Notes: a model not told the origin generated them from the sequence alone. Numbered from the stretch's first letter, positions 1 through 9,344 are shown. The stretch: 64,000 nt of DNA from Tardiphaga robiniae (GCF_013359755.1 NZ_JABMCJ010000064.1:34721-98720), one strand, 5' to 3'. Program-made: numbers and translations.

Positions 1-390
1 CATCGCATAGGGAATCTTCTCGGGGGCATAGAGCAGGAAATGTCCATTCTGGCCGAGCATCGGACCAAGCCCGCTCATCTGCCACATCAGCCACTGCATG
101 ACGTCGAAACGCTTGCGCATCTCGGCCGGCATGAAACGGCCGGACTTCTCCGCGAGATAGATCAGGATTGCGCCGCTCTCGAAGATCGACACCGGCGCGC
201 CGCCATCGGCAGGCGCATGATCGACGATGGCCGGCATGCGGCCGTTGGGGCTGAGTTTCAGAAACTCCGGCTGGTGCTGGTCGCCGCGACCGAGTTGCAT
301 CGGGACGACCGTATAGGGGAGCCCGCATTCTTCCAGCATAATCGAGATTTTCCAGCCATTCGGCGTCGGTGCGTAATGCAGGTCGATCAT
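1..390 (-). CDS. glutathione S-transferase, N-terminal part (runs off the window)
   Basis: Partial gene: the start codon is at 390 on the minus strand and the reading frame stays open to base 1, so the C-terminus lies outside. The translation begins MIDLHYAPTPNGWKISIM and continues with a thioredoxin-like GST N-domain, including the cis-proline region NGRMPAIVD and the ESGAILIYLAEK glutathione-binding segment, then enters the helical domain. This is typical of YfcG/GstB-like bacterial GSTs that use glutathione for conjugation or disulfide reduction in the cytoplasm. The substrate cannot be told from the sequence. The neighbouring MetE-like gene is divergent, with about 130 bases between the two starts. 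Confidence 0.85.
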   Translation of the reverse strand, partial: MIDLHYAPTPNGWKISIMLEECGLPYTVVPMQLGRGDQHQPEFLKLSPNGRMPAIVDHAPADGGAPVSIFESGAILIYLAEKSGRFMPAEMRKRFDVMQWLMWQMSGLGPMLGQNGHFLLYAPEKIPYAM

Positions 391-524
391 GTAATTTTCC
401 CGGCGTCCTCGATACGTTTTGGGCGATCCTAGCCCTCCCTTATGGATGCGCCAATCCCATATACGGAGGGTCAGGAACGTGGCAGATAGGCCTCCGCAAA
501 ACACAATTTCCGGGGAGCGAACAA

Positions 525-1547
525 ATGCTGTTTCCAACCACCATCGCCGGCTCGCTGCCGAAGCCCGAATGGCTCGCCGAGCCGAACAAGCTGTGGCCAA
601 CCTGGCGCTCCTCCGGCGACGAACTGGTACGCGCCAAGCGCGACGCGACGCTGCTGGCGGTGAAAGTGCAGGAAGATGCCGGCGTCGATATCGTCACCGA
701 AGGCGAACAGGCGCGGCAGCATTTCGTCCATGGCTTTCTGGAAAAGGTCGACGGCATCGACTTCGTCCACAAGGTCGAGATGGGCATCCGCAAGGATCGC
801 TATAAAGCGATGGTGCCGCAGGTGATCGCGCCGCTGCAGCTCAAGGGCCGCGTTCACGCCTTCGAGGCGCAGGCTGCCCGCGCGCATACGACGAACAAGC
901 TCAAGTTCACACTGCCCGGTCCGATGACCATTATCGACACCCTGTCGGACAGCTATTACGGCGACCGCGTCAAGATGGCCTTTGCTTTCGCCGAACTGCT
1001 GAACCAGGAAGCGCTCGCGCTGCAGGCCGACGGCGTCGACATGATCCAGTTCGACGAGCCGGCCTTCAACGTCTTCATGGACGAAGCCGCCGACTGGGGC
1101 GTCAAGGCGCTCGAGCGCGCCGCACAGGGCCTCACTTGCGCGACAGCCGTTCACATCTGCTACGGCTACGGCATCAAGGCCAATACCGACTGGAAGGAAA
1201 CCCTCGGCAGCGAGTGGCGACAGTATGAAGAGATCTTCCCGGCCATCGACGCCAGCCCGATCCAGCAGGTCGCCATCGAATGCCGGAACTCCCGCGTGCC
1301 ACTGGAATTGCTGGGACTGCTGAAGAACAAGGTCGTGCAGGCCGGCGTGATCGATGTCGCGAGTGACACTGTCGAGACGCCGGAGGATGTTGTCGCCACC
1401 ATCGAGGCCGTGATGAAACACGTGCCGAAGGACAAGATCGTGCCGACGACCAATTGCGGCATGGCGCCGATGCAGCGCGATATCGCGGAAGCGAAGCTGC
1501 GGGCGCTGGGTGCAGGTGCGAAGCTGGCAAGGCAGAAGCTGGGATAA
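525..1547 (+). CDS. cobalamin-independent methionine synthase family protein (MetE C-terminal-like)
   Basis: 340 residues, matching only the catalytic C-terminal barrel of MetE (full MetE is about 750 residues). Zinc/thiol ligands expected for the family are visible: His210 and Cys212 in HICYGYG, and Cys311 in TTNCGM. A DMIQFDEPA strand sits near residue 175. The start at 525 is chosen because a GGGGAG ribosome site precedes it and the product starts directly with MLFPTTIAGSLPKPEW, the usual family N-terminus; an upstream in-frame start would add unrelated residues. Short archaeal/proteobacterial MetE-like proteins transfer methyl groups to homocysteine from donors other than the usual folate; the donor here is unknown. 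Followed by a convergent hairpin repeat. Confidence 0.85.
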   Translation: MLFPTTIAGSLPKPEWLAEPNKLWPTWRSSGDELVRAKRDATLLAVKVQEDAGVDIVTEGEQARQHFVHGFLEKVDGIDFVHKVEMGIRKDRYKAMVPQVIAPLQLKGRVHAFEAQAARAHTTNKLKFTLPGPMTIIDTLSDSYYGDRVKMAFAFAELLNQEALALQADGVDMIQFDEPAFNVFMDEAADWGVKALERAAQGLTCATAVHICYGYGIKANTDWKETLGSEWRQYEEIFPAIDASPIQQVAIECRNSRVPLELLGLLKNKVVQAGVIDVASDTVETPEDVVATIEAVMKHVPKDKIVPTTNCGMAPMQRDIAEAKLRALGAGAKLARQKLG

Positions 1548-1568
1548 GACGTTCCCCGCAACAAACGC

Positions 1569-1600
1569 CGTCATGCCCGGCCTTGTTGCCGGGCATGACG
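1569..1600. repeat. perfect 13-bp stem hairpin, REP-like, between convergent genes
   Basis: CGTCATGCCCGGC pairs perfectly with GCCGGGCATGACG across a 6-base loop. It lies between the stop codons of two convergent genes and can work as a bidirectional terminator. The GTCATGCCCGGC core is an abundant intergenic palindrome in Bradyrhizobium and Rhodopseudomonas genomes (from general knowledge, not checked here). Confidence 0.8.
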
Positions 1601-1604
1601 AATT

Positions 1605-2228
1605 CTAGTTTCCCGCGGCAGCACTCGCGTGCAGCACCGGACGATAGCCGGCGCGAAATGCATTCAGCGTCGATGGTGGCGTCAGCAGCTGCGCGTCGAC
1701 GAGCTCGACATCCGCCGCGCGATAGCCCGCAAACGACCACTGCAGCGCCTGCCCCTGCGCGACCAGATAGCTCTCACCACCCGCCTGCACCATCGCCCCA
1801 TCCGGCAATGCCTCGATAGGCCCATCCACCGGATACGATCGCTTCTTCCTGTTATCCAGCCGCTCACGATGCAGCACCGCATCGATCTCCGTCGCCCGCA
1901 CACGCACGACGCCATTGCCCTCCTCCCATGCCGCGCGAAAGCGGTTCGCGTCATCGCGGCGGCAATAGAAGCACGGGCGGTGACCGGCGGCGAAGGATGT
2001 GGCCTCGTCGAGGAAGAACAGCTCGGTCCAGCTACGTGTCGCCATCACATCGCGGCGACGCCCGCGAAACTCGCAGACACAGGTGATCCAGGCCGGATTC
2101 GACCAGCGCCTGTTCAGGAGCGTTTTGGTCGAAGGATCGTGGATGATGCCACGATTGCCGGTGAACGTCCCGTGCTCCGGTGTCGCGACGATGTCGCCTG
2201 TCGGCGTGACACGATTTTGCAGCGGCAT
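1605..2228 (-). CDS. conserved protein of unknown function with Cys-pair motifs
   Basis: 207 residues, cytoplasmic, no signal peptide or membrane segment. It has two cysteine pairs, CVC near residue 50 and PCFYCRRDDANRF near residue 85; the second pair resembles the zinc-binding style of Ada-like domains, but I cannot assign it to that family with certainty. The N-terminus carries HGTFTGNRGIIHD. Start at 2228 is preceded by GGACAGGG. It is convergent with the MetE-like gene and separated from gpt by a palindromic repeat. Function not recognised. Confidence 0.65.
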   Translation of the reverse strand: MPLQNRVTPTGDIVATPEHGTFTGNRGIIHDPSTKTLLNRRWSNPAWITCVCEFRGRRRDVMATRSWTELFFLDEATSFAAGHRPCFYCRRDDANRFRAAWEEGNGVVRVRATEIDAVLHRERLDNRKKRSYPVDGPIEALPDGAMVQAGGESYLVAQGQALQWSFAGYRAADVELVDAQLLTPPSTLNAFRAGYRPVLHASAAAGN

Positions 2229-2244
2229 ATCCCTGTCCTCTCCA

Positions 2245-2327
2245 CGTCATTGCGAGCGCAGCGAAGCAATCCAGAAGCAACAAGCCAAGACGGGATTGCT
2301 TCGTCGCAAGTGCTCCTCGCAATGACG
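2245..2327. repeat. 83-bp nested inverted repeat (intergenic palindromic element)
   Basis: Outer arms CGTCATTGCGAG (2245-2256) and CTCGCAATGACG (2316-2327) are perfect; inner arms GAAGCAATCC (2263-2272) and GGATTGCTTC (2293-2302) are also perfect. Elements starting CGTCATTGCGAGCGCAGCGAAGCAATCC are repeated many times in related alphaproteobacterial genomes. It would fold as a long cruciform or RNA hairpin between gpt and the upstream unknown gene. Confidence 0.85.
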
Positions 2328-2344
2328 GCTGAAGAGCTGGTGCC

Positions 2345-2869
2345 CTAGCCTGCGCCTTCGCGCATCGGCGGCTGGAACGACAGGCCGAGATCCCACGGAA
2401 AGAAGATCCAAGTGTCCTGCGACACTTCGGTGATGTACGTATCCACCAGCGGCCGGCCCATGGGCTTGGCATAGACAGTCGCAAAGTGCGCTTTCGGCAG
2501 CATGTCGCGAACGATACGCGCCGTCTTGCCGGTATCGACGAGGTCGTCGATGATCAGGAGGCCCTTGCCGTCGCCGCCACCGAGTTTCAAAGCATCGGCC
2601 GACAGCCCCTTCAGTACCTGCAACTCGCCGCGCTTGTTGTGCTCATAGCTGGCGATGCACACCGTATCGATGACGCGGACGCCGAGTTCGCGCGCCACGA
2701 TCGCCGCCGGCACAAGCCCGCCGCGGGTAATGGCGATGATCGCGTGAAATGGACCGGCGCTGTTCAGCCGCCAGGTCAGCGCGCGGCAATCGCGATGGAA
2801 TTGATCCCAGGACACCGGGAATGCCTTCCCGGCGCGCTCCTCAGCACTCAATTCCGGATGATCGGCCAT
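2345..2869 (-). CDS. gpt: xanthine phosphoribosyltransferase
   Basis: 174 residues. Converts xanthine/guanine plus PRPP to XMP/GMP in purine salvage. The PRPP-binding motif [17 protein letters not shown] lies near residues 107-123, with the characteristic acidic pair followed by a DTGKT loop; [17 protein letters not shown] near residue 50 is the flexible-loop/PPi-binding region of type I phosphoribosyltransferases. Length and C-terminal PWDLGLSFQ agree with Gpt. It lies about 70 bases downstream of the CinA-like gene on the same strand and may share its transcript. Confidence 0.9.
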   Translation of the reverse strand: MADHPELSAEERAGKAFPVSWDQFHRDCRALTWRLNSAGPFHAIIAITRGGLVPAAIVARELGVRVIDTVCIASYEHNKRGELQVLKGLSADALKLGGGDGKGLLIIDDLVDTGKTARIVRDMLPKAHFATVYAKPMGRPLVDTYITEVSQDTWIFFPWDLGLSFQPPMREGAG

Positions 2870-2942
2870 GTTCGTCTCCTCACATCGGTCGCCCTCAGGC
2901 GGCCGGACTTATGTTGATCCACTCGTTAGTTCACTCTCAATT

Positions 2943-3677
2943 TCACTTGGGCGCGTTGATTGTCGCCAACATCGCCTTGACGGCCTCCATTGCCGCATTG
3001 AGCTTATCCTGATCGCGCGAACGCACCACCAGATTGGTGTTCGGCTTGCCCTGTTCGTCCATGAACGGATAGCTGCCGATGATCGTATCCGGATGCGCCT
3101 GCGCGATATCGCGCAGCGGACCACCGACGTCGCCCTCCCGCGCATTGGCCTTCACCGTATCGGATAGCATCCGCAAACCAGATTTCAGCTTCGGCGACAC
3201 GATGTCCATCATCGCCTGCATGATCGTCGGCACGCCGGCCATCACGATCACATTGTCGATCTTGAAGCCGGGCGCCAGGATGGTCGCGCTCTGGATCAGG
3301 TCGGCGCCGTCGGGAATACGGGCCATCCGCAGCCGGGCTTCGTTCAGGTCGGCGCCGAAGCGCTCCTGGAAACGCGCGACCACCTCGGGATGATGATCGA
3401 TCTTGACGCCGAACGCCTTGGCGACCGCATCGGCGGTGATGTCATCGTGGGTGGGGCCGATGCCGCCAGTGGTAAAAACGTAGGTGTAGCGTTTACGCAG
3501 CGCATCGAGCGCAGCAATGATGTCCGGCTCATCGTCAGAGACGACGCGGACTTCTTTGAGATCGATGCCGATATTGGTGAGGTACTCGGCAATGAATCCG
3601 ATGTTCTTGTCCTTGGTCCGACCTGACAGAATCTCGTCGCCGATCACCAGGATGCCCGCGGTCACAATCTCGGTCAT
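2943..3677 (-). CDS. CinA-like competence/damage-inducible protein (MoCF domain)
   Basis: 244 residues covering only the N-terminal molybdopterin-binding-like (MoCF) domain of CinA; the C-terminal NMN deamidase domain is absent. The start MTEIVTAGILVIGDEILSG is the standard family N-terminus, and TTGGIGPTHDDITADAVAKA is the conserved MoCF core. In full-length CinA this domain has ADP-ribose pyrophosphatase activity; single-domain versions are common in Alphaproteobacteria and their role is unproven. An in-frame upstream start exists at 3716, but GGGAACGAC in front of 3677 and the family N-terminus favour the shorter form. Confidence 0.85.
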   Translation of the reverse strand: MTEIVTAGILVIGDEILSGRTKDKNIGFIAEYLTNIGIDLKEVRVVSDDEPDIIAALDALRKRYTYVFTTGGIGPTHDDITADAVAKAFGVKIDHHPEVVARFQERFGADLNEARLRMARIPDGADLIQSATILAPGFKIDNVIVMAGVPTIMQAMMDIVSPKLKSGLRMLSDTVKANAREGDVGGPLRDIAQAHPDTIIGSYPFMDEQGKPNTNLVVRSRDQDKLNAAMEAVKAMLATINAPK

Positions 3678-3898
3678 TTGTCGTTCCCTACCATTCCCGG
3701 GACCATGCGCAGGCAAAGTCCTGATGTCACGGGGTTTTGCTGCCGAAACGAGCAGCGTCCAGCCGTTTTTTCAGGCAGCTTTACACGCATCTCATACGAA
3801 TTGCTCTTGTTGAATGCATATCGTGCTGGCCCGCCCCTTGCTACCATCCCTTTCAGTCGTGCAATCTCCGTACGGCCTCGAAACAACAGTCAGGGTAC

Positions 3899-5317
3899 AT
3901 GGCAGTCGCGTTCGACGAAATGAACGGGCCCCAAGGCGAACTCCGCCCGGCCTATGAAGAACTCTCCCGCTGGCTCAAGGAGACGCCTCCGGACGCTTTG
4001 GAACATCGCCGCCAGGAAGCGGAGCTGCTGTTCCGCCGGATCGGCATCACCTTCGCGGTTTACGGCGACTCCGAATCCACCGAACGGCTGATCCCCTTCG
4101 ACGTCATTCCGCGGATCATTTCCGGCAAGGAATGGACCCTGCTGGAAAAGGGCCTGAAGCAGCGCACCCGCGCCATCAACATGTTCCTCAAGGACATCTA
4201 TCACGGCCGCGAAATTCTCCGCGCCGGCCTGATCCCCGATGACCTGATCTTCCAGAACCCGGTGTTCCGTCCGGAGATGAACGGTCAGGACGTCCCCCAC
4301 GATGTCTATGTGCACATCGCCGGGATCGACATTGTCCGCACCAATCCGGACGAATTCTTCGTTCTCGAAGACAATGCCCGCACGCCCTCCGGCGTCTCCT
4401 ACATGCTGGAGAACCGCGAGATCATGATGCGGCTTTTCCCCGACCTGTTCGCGCGACATCGCGTCGCGCCGGTCGAGAAATATCCAGACGAGCTGCTGTC
4501 CTGCCTGCGCTCCGTCGCACCGCGCTCGGCCTCGACGGAGCCCACCGTCGCACTGATGACACCCGGCGTCTACAACTCGGCCTATTACGAACACTCGTTC
4601 CTGGCCGACAAGCTCGGCGTCGAACTGGTCGAGGGCCGCGACCTCATCGTCAAGAACGATGAAGTCTTCATGCGCACCACCGAAGGCCTCAAACGCGTCG
4701 ACGTGATCTATCGCCGCGTCGATGACGATTTCCTCGATCCCCTCACCTTCCGCCCGGATTCAGCGCTCGGCGTCCCCGGCCTGATGTCCGCCTATATGGC
4801 CGGCAACGTCACGCTGGCTAATGCAGTCGGCACCGGCATCGCCGACGACAAGGCGATCTACAGCTACATGCCGGAAGTGGTGAAGTTCTATCTCGGCGAA
4901 GAGCCGATCCTGAAGAATGTGCCGACTTGGCGCTGCCGCGAACCTGGCGATCTCGCTTACGTGCTCGATCACCTCGGCGAACTCGTCGTCAAGGAAGTCC
5001 ACGGCTCCGGCGGTTACGGCATGCTGATCGGCCCTGCCGCGACCAAGGCGACCATCGAGGCGTTCCGCGACAAGCTGAAGCGCGAGCCGGAAGGCTTCAT
5101 CGCGCAGCCGACGCTGGCGCTGTCGACTTGCCCGACCTGCACCGAGTCAGGCCTCGCGCCGCGGCATGTCGATCTTCGCCCCTTCGTGCTCACCGGCAGC
5201 AAGAACGTCTCCATCGTCGCAGGCGGTCTGACCCGCGTCGCGCTGAAGGAAGGCTCGCTGGTGGTGAATTCCAGCCAGGGCGGCGGCACCAAGGATACAT
5301 GGATACTGGACGAATAA
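3899..5317 (+). CDS. circularly permuted ATP-grasp protein (DUF404/DUF407), first gene of the Anbu module
   Basis: 472 residues. Belongs to the circularly permuted ATP-grasp family that precedes DUF403 genes. Visible family blocks: YGDSESTERLIPFDVIPR near residue 52, then an acidic ATP/Mg region (FFVLEDNARTPSGVSYMLEN) near 155, a VKEVHGSGGYGM glycine loop near 365 and a STCPTC Cys pair near 405. ATP-grasp enzymes make amide bonds between a carboxylate and an amine via an acyl phosphate; comparative genomics predicts this branch to build a peptide or tag, substrate unknown. The start at 3899 is the family start; the in-frame extension upstream lacks homologous character. It heads a run with DUF403, transglutaminase and Anbu. 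Confidence 0.88.
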   Translation: MAVAFDEMNGPQGELRPAYEELSRWLKETPPDALEHRRQEAELLFRRIGITFAVYGDSESTERLIPFDVIPRIISGKEWTLLEKGLKQRTRAINMFLKDIYHGREILRAGLIPDDLIFQNPVFRPEMNGQDVPHDVYVHIAGIDIVRTNPDEFFVLEDNARTPSGVSYMLENREIMMRLFPDLFARHRVAPVEKYPDELLSCLRSVAPRSASTEPTVALMTPGVYNSAYYEHSFLADKLGVELVEGRDLIVKNDEVFMRTTEGLKRVDVIYRRVDDDFLDPLTFRPDSALGVPGLMSAYMAGNVTLANAVGTGIADDKAIYSYMPEVVKFYLGEEPILKNVPTWRCREPGDLAYVLDHLGELVVKEVHGSGGYGMLIGPAATKATIEAFRDKLKREPEGFIAQPTLALSTCPTCTESGLAPRHVDLRPFVLTGSKNVSIVAGGLTRVALKEGSLVVNSSQGGGTKDTWILDE

Positions 5318-5379
5318 CTCTCGATATAGGCAACCGGACTTCGACCGACGACCCACTTTTCAAAGAGTAACATCCCCGC

Positions 5380-6324
5380 ATGCTGTCGCGCACCGCCGAG
5401 AACCTTTACTGGCTAGCCCGCTATGTCGAACGCGCCGAATATCTCGCGCGCACGATCGAGGCGACACTGCGCGTCACCGCGCTGCCGAATACCTATATCG
5501 GCCAGACCAACGAATGGGATTCGGCGCTACTAACCGCAGGCGTCAGCGCGGCCTTTTACGAGATCTACGAGGAAGCCAACGAGACCAATGTCGTTGAATA
5601 TCTCTCGTTCTCGACAGCCAATCCCTCCTCGATCCGCAACTGCATCGAGGCGGCGCGGCTGAATTCGCGCTCGGTCCGCACCGCGCTGACTGGCGAGATG
5701 TGGGACACGATCAACAGCGCTTGGCTGGAATTGCAATCCGCCTGGAGCGGCGGTGCCAAGACACGCGAGCAGCTGGCGAATTTCTTGCGCTTTGTGCAGG
5801 AGACATCGCTGCGCTTCGACGGCTCAGCCTACCGCACCATGCTGCGCAACGACGCCTACTGGTTCTCGCGGCTCGGGCTGCATCTGGAGCGCGCCGACAA
5901 CACTGCGCGCATTCTGGATGTGAAATATCATCTGCTGCTGCCCGAGGATGAACATGTCGGCGGCCCGCTCGATTACTATCAGTGGACTTCGATCCTGCGC
6001 TCGGTCTCGGCGCTGACGGCCTATCACTGGGTCTATCGCGAGACGCTGAAGCCGTGGCTGATCGCGGATCTGCTGATCCTCAACGACACGCTGCCGCGCT
6101 CGCTGGCGAGCTGCTACGGCAATCTCGTCCGCAATCTCGACCAGATCGGCGTGTCCTATGGCCGTCAGGGCGCAGCGCAGCGCCACGCCCGCGGCGTCCG
6201 AAACCGCCTCGAACACAGCAACATGCAGGATATTTTCCAGCATGGGTTGCATGAATTCATCCAGGAATTCATTGCAGATAACAGCCGTCTGGGCGACATC
6301 ATTGCCAAACAATACCTGATTTGA
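5380..6324 (+). CDS. alpha-E domain protein (DUF403)
   Basis: 314 residues, almost entirely alpha-helical. The start MLSRTAENLYWLARYVERAEYLAR is the diagnostic N-terminus of the alpha-E/DUF403 family; a second typical segment, FSRLGLHLERADNTARILDVKY, lies near residue 165. Function is not established; alpha-E proteins nearly always sit beside a circularly permuted ATP-grasp gene and are predicted to act with it, perhaps presenting or modifying its substrate. Here it follows that gene by 62 bases and precedes the transglutaminase by 40 bases, so the four genes are probably co-transcribed. Confidence 0.92.
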   Translation: MLSRTAENLYWLARYVERAEYLARTIEATLRVTALPNTYIGQTNEWDSALLTAGVSAAFYEIYEEANETNVVEYLSFSTANPSSIRNCIEAARLNSRSVRTALTGEMWDTINSAWLELQSAWSGGAKTREQLANFLRFVQETSLRFDGSAYRTMLRNDAYWFSRLGLHLERADNTARILDVKYHLLLPEDEHVGGPLDYYQWTSILRSVSALTAYHWVYRETLKPWLIADLLILNDTLPRSLASCYGNLVRNLDQIGVSYGRQGAAQRHARGVRNRLEHSNMQDIFQHGLHEFIQEFIADNSRLGDIIAKQYLI

Positions 6325-6364
6325 GCTAGCGTCCCGGCTCATCTGCAGATTCGGACACGTTGCC

Positions 6365-7207
6365 ATGCGCCTGCGTATCGCCCATTCGACCACCTATCGC
6401 TACGAGCCGCCGGCTTCGGGCGTGATCCAGATTCTGCGGATGACCCCGGGCAGCCATGACGGCCAGTATGTCGCCGAGTGGCAGATCGACGTTTCCACGG
6501 ATTCGCGCCTCGATCTGCATGAGGATGCATTCGGCAATGTCACCCATGTGCTGACCCACGGGCCCATCGCGGACCTCACGGTCACCGTCGAAGGCCTGAT
6601 CGACACCCAGGACACCGGGGGCGTGCTGAAGGGCACCGATGAGCGGTTTCCGCCGAGCTTCTTCCTGCGCCAGACCGACCTGACCGACGCCAGCGCGGCG
6701 ATGCAGTCCTTCGCCAAGGACCTTGCGCCAAGCGCGGAAACTGACGTGCTCGGCTTCCTGCACGCGTTGATGATGGCCATCAACGAGCACATGACCTTCG
6801 ACGTCGATCCAACCAGCACCGGCACTTCGGCCAGCGAGGCCTTCATCGGCAAGCGTGGCGTCTGCCAGGATTACGCGCATATCTTCATCGCCTGTGCCCG
6901 GTCGGCCGGCGTTCCTGCCCGCTTCGTCTCCGGCCATTTCTGGCGCGCCGACGGCGAGACCAACCAGCAGGCCGGCCATGCCTGGGCCGAGGCCTATGTC
7001 CCGGATCTCGGCTGGGTCGGCTTCGACCCCGCCAATGCCATCTGCACCACCGACGCCCATGCCCGCGTTGCCATCGGCCTGGATTACCTCGGCGCAGCCC
7101 CCGTCCGCGGCACCCGCTATGGCGGCGGCACGGAAACCCTGACGGTCGCCGTCAAGGTCGATCAGGCCAATGGCCGCGGCCAGTCGCAGTCGCAGAGCCA
7201 GTCCTGA
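6365..7207 (+). CDS. transglutaminase-like cysteine protease/amidotransferase of the Anbu module
   Basis: 280 residues. An N-terminal beta-rich bacterial transglutaminase domain (MRLRIAHSTTYRYEPP) is followed by the catalytic core. The triad is complete: Cys167 in RGVCQDYAH, His205 in GHAWAEAY, Asp221 in GFDPANA. The C-terminus ends in a short QSQSQSQS tail. No signal peptide, so it probably acts in the cytoplasm with its neighbours. The fold can hydrolyse or form isopeptide bonds; in this context it is predicted to process the product of the ATP-grasp partner. Located 40 bases after alpha-E and 79 bases before Anbu. Confidence 0.9.
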   Translation: MRLRIAHSTTYRYEPPASGVIQILRMTPGSHDGQYVAEWQIDVSTDSRLDLHEDAFGNVTHVLTHGPIADLTVTVEGLIDTQDTGGVLKGTDERFPPSFFLRQTDLTDASAAMQSFAKDLAPSAETDVLGFLHALMMAINEHMTFDVDPTSTGTSASEAFIGKRGVCQDYAHIFIACARSAGVPARFVSGHFWRADGETNQQAGHAWAEAYVPDLGWVGFDPANAICTTDAHARVAIGLDYLGAAPVRGTRYGGGTETLTVAVKVDQANGRGQSQSQSQS

Positions 7208-7286
7208 ACAACCTTCAAACTGGCTTTCCGAGGTTGCCCGGTCGATACCCACCGCGTAAGACGCTTCCCTGACCAAGGGACCGACG

Positions 7287-8033
7287 ATGACCTATTGCTG
7301 CGGAATTCTCGTCAAGGACGGCCTGGTGATGATCGCGGACACGCGCACCAATGCCGGGCTCGACAACATCTCGACCTTCCGCAAGCTGCATATCTTCAAC
7401 CAGCCCGGCGACCGCATCATGGCGGTGGCATCCGCAGGCAATCTCGCCATCAGCCAATCGGTGCTCTCCACCCTGAGCGAGGGGCTGGAGAACCCGACCA
7501 CCGGTGAGCTGGAGACCCTGCTGAACGCACCTACGATGTTTCAGGCTGCGCAGCGCATCGGCCGCGCCATCCGGCACGTCAACGCCACCGAGGGCAAGGC
7601 GCTGGAGGCCGAGGATATCAATTTCGACGTCTCGTTCCTGTTCGGCGGCCAGATCAAGGGCGCCAAGATGCGGCTGTTCATGATCTACCCGGCCGGCAAT
7701 TTCATCGAATGCACGGTGGACACGCCCTATCTGCAGATCGGAGAGCACAAATACGGCAAGCCGGTGCTCGACCGCGCGATGCATTACGACGTCGAACTCT
7801 ATGAGGCACTCAAGACCGGCCTGATCTCGATGGACTCGACCATGCGCTCCAATATCGGCGTCGGCCTGCCGATCGATGTGCTGGTGGTGCGCACCGATGT
7901 CTGCGACGCCGACCTCAATCACCGTATTGAAGCCGGCGAGCCCTATTTCCACGACCTGCGCTCGCGCTGGTCGGCAGCACTGCGCGCGGCACATCAAAAC
8001 ATTCCGCGCCCGCCCTACAAGAAAGACAATTGA
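7287..8033 (+). CDS. Anbu (ancestral beta-subunit) proteasome-type protease
   Basis: 248 residues of the HslV/20S beta-subunit fold. The N-terminus MTYCCGILVKDGLVMIADTR fits Anbu: removal of Met leaves an N-terminal Thr (Thr2), and Asp18 and Lys33 occupy the positions of the proteasomal catalytic Asp and Lys. There is no propeptide. Anbu proteins self-assemble into open or helical rings; physiological substrates are unknown. No HslU-like unfoldase is encoded nearby, in contrast with hslVU. The upstream ATP-grasp, alpha-E and transglutaminase genes form the classical Anbu neighbourhood. Its stop codon overlaps the likely TTG start of the next gene. Confidence 0.92.
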   Translation: MTYCCGILVKDGLVMIADTRTNAGLDNISTFRKLHIFNQPGDRIMAVASAGNLAISQSVLSTLSEGLENPTTGELETLLNAPTMFQAAQRIGRAIRHVNATEGKALEAEDINFDVSFLFGGQIKGAKMRLFMIYPAGNFIECTVDTPYLQIGEHKYGKPVLDRAMHYDVELYEALKTGLISMDSTMRSNIGVGLPIDVLVVRTDVCDADLNHRIEAGEPYFHDLRSRWSAALRAAHQNIPRPPYKKDN

Positions 8034-8563
8034 GCGCGGCCGCGATGACCGCAGCCCCGATGAAATGGCGCATCATGACGGAGGCAGACCTGTCGTCCGT
8101 CCTCGCCATCGCCGATGCCGTTCATCCCGATTTCCCCGAAGATGAGGTCGTGTTCGCGAACCGCCTGGCGCTCGATCCAAACGGTTGCGCCGTGCTCGAA
8201 GCCCAGGACGGGATCAAGGGTTATCTCGTCAGCCATCCCTGGCAATTCAGGGGGCCGCCGTCGCTGAACAGCCTGCTGACAATGCCCGCAGCGCCGTCGA
8301 CCTTCTACATTCACGATCTCGCATTGCTGCCCGAAACCCGCAGATCCGGCGCGGCGACCGTGGCCGTCGATATGATGGCGGCACGCGCCAGGCTGATGCA
8401 ACTGCCCAACATGACGCTTGTTGCCGTCAACAATTCAGTTCATTTTTGGCAGCGGCACGATTTCACCATCATCCGCGATTCCGAATTGGATCAGAAACTG
8501 CAAAGCTACGGCGACAACGCACGTTTCATGGTTCGGGACCTCACTCAAAAAGACCTCTCGTAA
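8030..8563 (+). CDS. GNAT-family N-acetyltransferase
   Basis: 177 residues from a TTG start that overlaps the Anbu stop codon (TTGA); an ATG 15 bases further on (8045) is an alternative. The GNAT fold is indicated by [19 protein letters not shown] at the N-terminus, a beta4 strand [18 protein letters not shown] with the acetyl-CoA pyrophosphate loop in degenerate form, and a C-terminal [11 protein letters not shown]. The acceptor is unknown. Tight coupling to Anbu makes translational linkage likely, though this gene is not a standard member of the Anbu module. Confidence 0.75.
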   Translation: MSAAAMTAAPMKWRIMTEADLSSVLAIADAVHPDFPEDEVVFANRLALDPNGCAVLEAQDGIKGYLVSHPWQFRGPPSLNSLLTMPAAPSTFYIHDLALLPETRRSGAATVAVDMMAARARLMQLPNMTLVAVNNSVHFWQRHDFTIIRDSELDQKLQSYGDNARFMVRDLTQKDLS

Positions 8564-8585
8564 AAAGAAAACAGGGACGAAACAG

Positions 8586-9344
8586 ATGACCAACAAGATC
8601 GCACTCGTGACCGGAGCTGGCACCGGCGTCGGCCGTGCCGCATCGCTTGCGCTGATGAATGCCGGTTTCACCGTCGTGCTCGCCGGTCGCCGGCTCGAAC
8701 TACTGCAAGAGACCCAGAAGCTCGGCGCGGCCAATGGCGGCAAGAGCCTCCCCGTGAGCGCTGACATGGCCGCCCCCGCCTCCATCGCCGCGCTATTCGC
8801 CAGGATCATGCAGGAATTCGGCCGGCTCGACGTGCTGTTCAACAACGCCGGCATGGGCGCGCCCGCGATTCCGTTCGAAGACCTCGGCCTCGAACAGTGG
8901 CAGGCTGTGGTGAACACCAATCTCACCGCACCGTTCCTGTGCACGCAGCACGCCTTCCGCATCATGAAGGATCAGACGCCCCGCGGCGGCCGCATCATCA
9001 ATAACGGCTCGATCTCAGCGCATGCGCCGCGCCCGTTCTCCGCCGCCTACACGTCGACCAAACACGCCATCACCGGCTTGACCAAGGCCAGCAATCTCGA
9101 CGGCCGCGCCTATGACATCGCCGTCGGCCAGGTCGATATCGGCAATGCCGCCACCCCCATGACCGACCGCATGGTCAACGGCCCCGGCGTGCTGCAGCCC
9201 GACGGCACCTCGAAGCAAGAGCCACGCATGGACGCCAAAGCCGTCGGCGACGCTGTCGCCTATATGGCCGGCCTGCCGCTCGACGCCAATGTGCTGACCA
9301 TGACGGTCATGGCGACGAAGATGCCGTTCGTCGGACGCGGCTAA
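8586..9344 (+). CDS. short-chain dehydrogenase/reductase (SDR)
   Basis: 252 residues, classical SDR. NAD(P)-binding TGAGTGVG near residue 10, NNAG near residue 89, catalytic Ser in [10 protein letters not shown] and YTSTK (Tyr and Lys) near 158-162. The Arg in LAGRR after beta2 suggests NADP(H) preference. The start at 8586 gives the standard N-terminus [12 protein letters not shown]; it lies 23 bases after the GNAT gene, so it is likely in the same transcript. Substrate cannot be deduced. Confidence 0.88.
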   Translation: MTNKIALVTGAGTGVGRAASLALMNAGFTVVLAGRRLELLQETQKLGAANGGKSLPVSADMAAPASIAALFARIMQEFGRLDVLFNNAGMGAPAIPFEDLGLEQWQAVVNTNLTAPFLCTQHAFRIMKDQTPRGGRIINNGSISAHAPRPFSAAYTSTKHAITGLTKASNLDGRAYDIAVGQVDIGNAATPMTDRMVNGPGVLQPDGTSKQEPRMDAKAVGDAVAYMAGLPLDANVLTMTVMATKMPFVGRG

